The notes under the pieces: generated by a model
What the model was told of the DNA's origin: nothing
The model's database searches: none
Seen by the model: only the letters and a program-made list of their open reading frames with translations
Part shown: positions 60,721 through 64,000 of the stretch, in pieces
Layout of the letters: the number at the start of each line of letters is the position of its first letter
How positions within the stretch are numbered: position 1 is the stretch's first letter
Origin: Saprospiraceae bacterium UBA2365
Lineage (GTDB): Bacteria; Bacteroidota; Bacteroidia; Chitinophagales; Saprospiraceae
NCBI GenBank assembly: GCA_002344345.1
Contig: DDTL01000179.1
Coordinates: forward strand, 18,330-82,329
Direction of reading: 5' to 3'
Length of the DNA stretch: 64,000 nucleotides
Program-made: the position numbers and the translations under genes

Positions 60721-60752
60721 AAAAAGGTTGGGTAAACACCCAACCTTTTTTT
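60721..60752 (+). terminator. Rho-independent terminator after cytochrome c
   Basis: AAAAAGGTTGGGT and ACCCAACCTTTTT form a 13-bp stem over AAAC, followed by further T residues. The flanking A and T runs make it usable in both directions, so it could also end pckA transcription from the other side. Confidence 0.9.
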
Positions 60753-60804
60753 ATTTCCTATACTAAAGTTTTTCTTTAACTAAAACGATCTAACTATATA
60801 ATTA

Positions 60805-62469
60805 TCAGATTATTACATCAACTTCCTTTAGCCTTTTAGGACCGGATGAAAGAATATGAGCAGGAATTTCATCTTTAAACAACTTGAAGTTCTCTATGTA
60901 CCTCGCAACCAACGCATCATATTTCCTCCAATAGTCCTTTTTATTTCCCCAGGCATTTGCAGGATCAAAGACTTCATCAGGAACATTCGGACAACTGGTA
61001 GGAATTTCGAAGCCAAATAATACATCTTTTCGGTATTCTACGTTATCGAGAAGCCCTTCAAGCGCAGCATTCAACATATTCCTTGTGTGTCGTATGGAGA
61101 TCCGTTTTCCCACGCCGAACTTACCTCCTACCCAGCCGGTATTGACCAGCCAGATCCGCGCATTGCATTGTTCAGCCTTTTTCCTGAGCAGATTGGCATA
61201 GAAATACGGATGATGTACCATGAAAGGTGCACCAAAGCACGCACTGAAGGTGATTTCGGGCTCAATTCCCAGTCCCAGTTCTGTACCAGCGATCTTCGAA
61301 GTATATCCACTGATAAAATGGTAAATTGCCTGATCCATACTCAACCTGGCAATCGGAGGCATGACTCCCTGAGCATCTGCCGTCAGGAAAATAATATTTT
61401 TGGGTTGGGCCCGAACCATTTTATCCGGAACAGCATTCGGAATGAATTCCAATGGATAAGACATCCGGGTATTCTCTGTCAACCTTTCATCGTCCAGATC
61501 AATTTGTCTTGAGGCAGGGTCAAAAACAACGTTTTCCAGGATGGTCCCGAATTTATAGGTACACGCATGGATCTCCGGTTCTGCTTCTGCTGACAATCGA
61601 ATTGCCTTGGCATAGCAACCTGCTTCATAATTGAAAACACCTGCATCGCTCCAACCGTGTTCATCATCTCCGATCAAACTACGTGTGGGGTCAGCGGAAA
61701 GCGTGGTTTTCCCGGTTCCCGACAAACCAAAAAACAGCGCAACATCATTATTTTTACCAACGTTGGCTGAGCAATGCATAGACATCACGTCATTCAGTGG
61801 CATCAGGTAATTCATGATGGTGAAAACAGATTTTTTCATTTCCCCGGCATAGGATGAGTTTGCGATCACTGCAAGTTTTTGCCCGAAGTTGATGACGATG
61901 GCTGTTTCACTTAAAGTACCGTCTATCCTCGGATCCAATTTGAATGATGGCGCTACCATCACAGTAAAATCCGGCACAAAGTCTTTGATCTTAGCCAGAT
62001 CACCTTCACATATGAACATGTTCCTTATAAAATGAGAACTCCAGGCATGTTCGGTTATGATCCTTACTTTAAGCCTGTGTTCCGGATCAGCACCTGCATA
62101 AACATCCTGAACGAACAACTCTTCTCCTTGCCAGAATGCCTGAAGTCTTGAAAAGATCACATTGAATTTTTCCAGTGTCATCGGCCTGTTGTAGGAACCC
62201 CAATCAATGTTCTCGGATGAACTCCCTTCCATTACAAAGTATTTATCGTTGGCGGCTCTGGCCGTCCATTTCCCGGTGTATTTCTGAAATGCACCTCCAT
62301 TGACCAATTTTCCTTCACCCCTGAAGACTGCTTCTTCAACCAAAGCAGGCGTGGGTAAATTCCAGTAAATCCTGTCCAGGTGTACCAATCCGTGATTTTC
62401 AAGTCCAAAATCAGCTTTATACGCGGCAGCGTGCTTGCTGGCAGGCGTTTCAAATTCTAAATATTTCAC
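60805..62469 (-). CDS. pckA: Phosphoenolpyruvate carboxykinase (ATP)
   Basis: 554 aa. It converts oxaloacetate and ATP to PEP and CO2 in gluconeogenesis (or the reverse in fermenters). Key motifs: the substrate-binding YNRPMTLEKFNVIF and RIITEHAWSSHFI region, the metal-binding FPGx-like MHCSAN segment, the kinase-1a P-loop FFGLSGTGKTTLSADP (about residues 245-260), IGDDEHGW and the FNYEAGCYAK block. TGWVGGKFGVGKRISI is the adenine-binding part. The start lies 26 bp after the aminotransferase stop, so the two form an operon joining amino-acid carbon to gluconeogenesis. Confidence 0.97.
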   Translation of the reverse strand: MKYLEFETPASKHAAAYKADFGLENHGLVHLDRIYWNLPTPALVEEAVFRGEGKLVNGGAFQKYTGKWTARAANDKYFVMEGSSSENIDWGSYNRPMTLEKFNVIFSRLQAFWQGEELFVQDVYAGADPEHRLKVRIITEHAWSSHFIRNMFICEGDLAKIKDFVPDFTVMVAPSFKLDPRIDGTLSETAIVINFGQKLAVIANSSYAGEMKKSVFTIMNYLMPLNDVMSMHCSANVGKNNDVALFFGLSGTGKTTLSADPTRSLIGDDEHGWSDAGVFNYEAGCYAKAIRLSAEAEPEIHACTYKFGTILENVVFDPASRQIDLDDERLTENTRMSYPLEFIPNAVPDKMVRAQPKNIIFLTADAQGVMPPIARLSMDQAIYHFISGYTSKIAGTELGLGIEPEITFSACFGAPFMVHHPYFYANLLRKKAEQCNARIWLVNTGWVGGKFGVGKRISIRHTRNMLNAALEGLLDNVEYRKDVLFGFEIPTSCPNVPDEVFDPANAWGNKKDYWRKYDALVARYIENFKLFKDEIPAHILSSGPKRLKEVDVII

Positions 62470-62495
62470 TTTAAACAGATTTAATGGTCAATAAA

Positions 62496-63713
62496 TTAAT
62501 TCCAGTCCCGAACCAGTTTTCTTTCACCGATATACAATTCATTGGGTGAATTAGGATCGATGGCCCATTTGATCCGTTCAATGCCTTGATTGATATCCTT
62601 AATACCACCACAGAAAGAAATTCTCAGGTGACCTTCAAAACCGAATTCAGCGCCGGGCACGGTCAAAACCCGAACCTTTTCCAATAGAAAATTGGAAAGT
62701 TTCCTTGAATCCTTCTCATAAGCGCTAAAATCTGCAAATGTATAAAAGGCGCCCTGTGGTTCAATCAAATGCACCCCATCAAATGCCTTTAACTGCCTTA
62801 CCAGAACTCTTTTATTATTTTCCAGCGTCGTTTTCAGACTATTGACAACATTTTGAACACCGTTGATAGCTCCAATTGCAGCTTTTTGAAGCAAAATAGA
62901 GGTACCGGAAGTTTGATGTCCCTGTATATTGGACATTGCCTTGATAAGATGTTTATTCCCGATTGCCCATCCGATCCTGAAACCTGTCATTGCATAAGCT
63001 TTTGACACACCGTTGATGATGATCAGTTTTGAATTGTCTGAAAAATCTTTGACATAATCAAATGGGTTAGCCAATGGAACACCATCAAAAACTAACTTAT
63101 TGTAAATATCATCCATGATCAGGTAGAGTCCCTTTTGTTCAGCAAACTCAACGATTTCCCTGATGAAATCAGGTGGATATACCACACCTGATGGATTATT
63201 CGGACTATTGATGATAATTGCTTTTGTGTATGCGCTGACATTTTGTGTAATATCCTTCATCGTCGGTGTAAAAGTGCCATCCTCCGGAACTACGGGAACA
63301 GGAATTGCTCCGCAAAGTTTGACCATGTCGGGATAAGAAACCCAATATGGTGCAGGGAAGATCACTTCATCCTGAGGATCCAGTATGGCTTGCAATGCGA
63401 CCATAATCGCTTGTTTGGCTCCGCTGGAAACAAGAACATTGGAAGGTTCGACAGTTCTGTTGTAGGTATCCCTCGTAAAACGGATAACAGCCTTCTTCAT
63501 ATCAACAGTACCATCTGCTGGAGCGTATCTAACTTCTCCCGAATTCAGATGGCTGGCAATGGATGTTATCGCATCCAATGGTGCCCTGCTTTTGGGCTCA
63601 CCTCCTCCAAGATGAATAACAGGTTCTCCCTTTGCCTTGAGTATGGCAAAAGTTTCATTCATTTTAAGGGTAACGGATTCACCGACATTTCTGCCTATCA
63701 AACTTAAACTCAT
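62496..63713 (-). CDS. Class I aminotransferase, aspartate aminotransferase-like
   Basis: 405 aa, fold-type I PLP enzyme. Landmarks are the GGGEPKSRAPLDAI opening, the NNPSGVVYPPDF loop, the cofactor Asp/Tyr in LIMDDIYNKLVF and the Schiff-base lysine in INGVSKAYAMTGFRIGWAIG. The C-terminal Arg in LRISFCGG binds the substrate carboxylate. It is grouped with the type Ib aspartate/prephenate aminotransferases. Production of oxaloacetate from aspartate would supply pckA directly downstream. The true substrate cannot be read from sequence. Confidence 0.9.
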   Translation of the reverse strand: MSLSLIGRNVGESVTLKMNETFAILKAKGEPVIHLGGGEPKSRAPLDAITSIASHLNSGEVRYAPADGTVDMKKAVIRFTRDTYNRTVEPSNVLVSSGAKQAIMVALQAILDPQDEVIFPAPYWVSYPDMVKLCGAIPVPVVPEDGTFTPTMKDITQNVSAYTKAIIINSPNNPSGVVYPPDFIREIVEFAEQKGLYLIMDDIYNKLVFDGVPLANPFDYVKDFSDNSKLIIINGVSKAYAMTGFRIGWAIGNKHLIKAMSNIQGHQTSGTSILLQKAAIGAINGVQNVVNSLKTTLENNKRVLVRQLKAFDGVHLIEPQGAFYTFADFSAYEKDSRKLSNFLLEKVRVLTVPGAEFGFEGHLRISFCGGIKDINQGIERIKWAIDPNSPNELYIGERKLVRDWN

Positions 63714-64000
63714 ATTAGGTTAATTTAATTCAAAAATCCCTTTCAGGTCTTGCGATCTTTCCATTCAAAATAATCTGAAATTATTTTAAAAATGCCCCTG
63801 AAAGATGGACAAAACTACATAAAAAACTCTTAAATCAATAACCTTTCGAGCAATAATGAACTAAGTTAGACTGAAAATAAATAGCGAACCAAATATAAAT
63901 ACATTACATAAAATATTTATATATATTATTTTAGAAATGAATATAGAAATCTTCAGTTAGTGATCTATATGCTGAGGTATATTCAGAATCAAGATCATAC
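63714..64000. other. Right edge, no gene recognised
   Basis: 287 AT-rich bases upstream of the aminotransferase gene to the window end. A TTATTTTG on the minus strand near 63770 might be a -7-like box for that gene. No frame or RNA gene is evident. Confidence 0.4.

Noticed and set aside
1..64000. tRNA, rRNA, tmRNA, riboswitches, integrase or transposase genes
   Set aside because: Gaps were read for T-loop motifs, riboswitch cores and transposase-like frames and none was found; a covariance-model scan could still reveal a weak RNA.

Overview
The window looks like a chromosomal segment of a Bacteroidota member, most plausibly of the Saprospiria/Chitinophagia side, although that placement is inference. 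Supporting signs are low GC with AT-rich gaps, an almost complete lack of Shine-Dalgarno sequences, at least fourteen -7 boxes of the Bacteroidota form TAnnTTTG (two with a TTTG -33 box at exactly 19 bp), a SusC/SusD locus, type A and type B T9SS sorting domains, a long-form PurM and many SPII lipoproteins. No tRNA, rRNA, transposase, phage or CRISPR locus was seen.

Layout. 1-3.7 kb: 5'-truncated purM, tilS and two small lipoproteins. 4-5.3 kb: yggS between two different interspersed repeats. 5.2-7.7 kb: a Nudix-type regulator and a DEAD-box helicase. 7.7-11 kb: a possible 39-aa gene, then der-rfbC-rfbD (ribosome GTPase plus two dTDP-rhamnose enzymes). 11-13.8 kb: a 905-aa secreted protein with a type B T9SS tail. 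13.9-15 kb: glyoxalase-like and FMN-reductase genes. 15.3-17.9 kb: DUF2237, a CrtI/CrtD-type desaturase and CruF. 18-21.3 kb: a metallohydrolase and parA-parB-DUF5683. 21.3-27.2 kb: exonuclease/GIY-YIG fusion, GNAT, a Crp/Fnr pseudogene not represented by any intact frame, a secreted protein of unknown function, and NamZ. 27.8-29.1 kb: MgtC-family membrane protein.

29.2-45.9 kb is one polysaccharide utilisation locus on the minus strand: a LuxR-type one-component propeller regulator, then SusC, SusD, two PKD lipoproteins, GH16, GH30, GH5-CBM6-fascin-T9SS and a second GH30. The enzyme set fits beta-1,3-glucan with beta-1,6 branches (laminarin-like). SusC/SusD and the lipoproteins would bind and import oligosaccharides, surface GH16/GH5 would cut the main chain, and the GH30 enzymes would remove branches.

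46-64 kb: housekeeping and small accessory genes. These are glmM, a membrane protein, an AraC/GyrI regulator, a methyltransferase, a 48-aa lipoprotein gene with a consensus promoter, an Smr protein, a TIGR01212 radical SAM protein, an HdrC/HdrB-like Fe-S pair, a Spo0M-like protein, an FtsX permease, menB, a Kelch lipoprotein with a DUF1207-like protein, cytochrome c, and an aminotransferase-pckA pair.

The least explained material is non-coding. One is a palindromic MITE-like family (three full copies and two solo ends). The other is a second repeat family (three copies and a truncated one), one copy of which supplies the stop codon of yggS.
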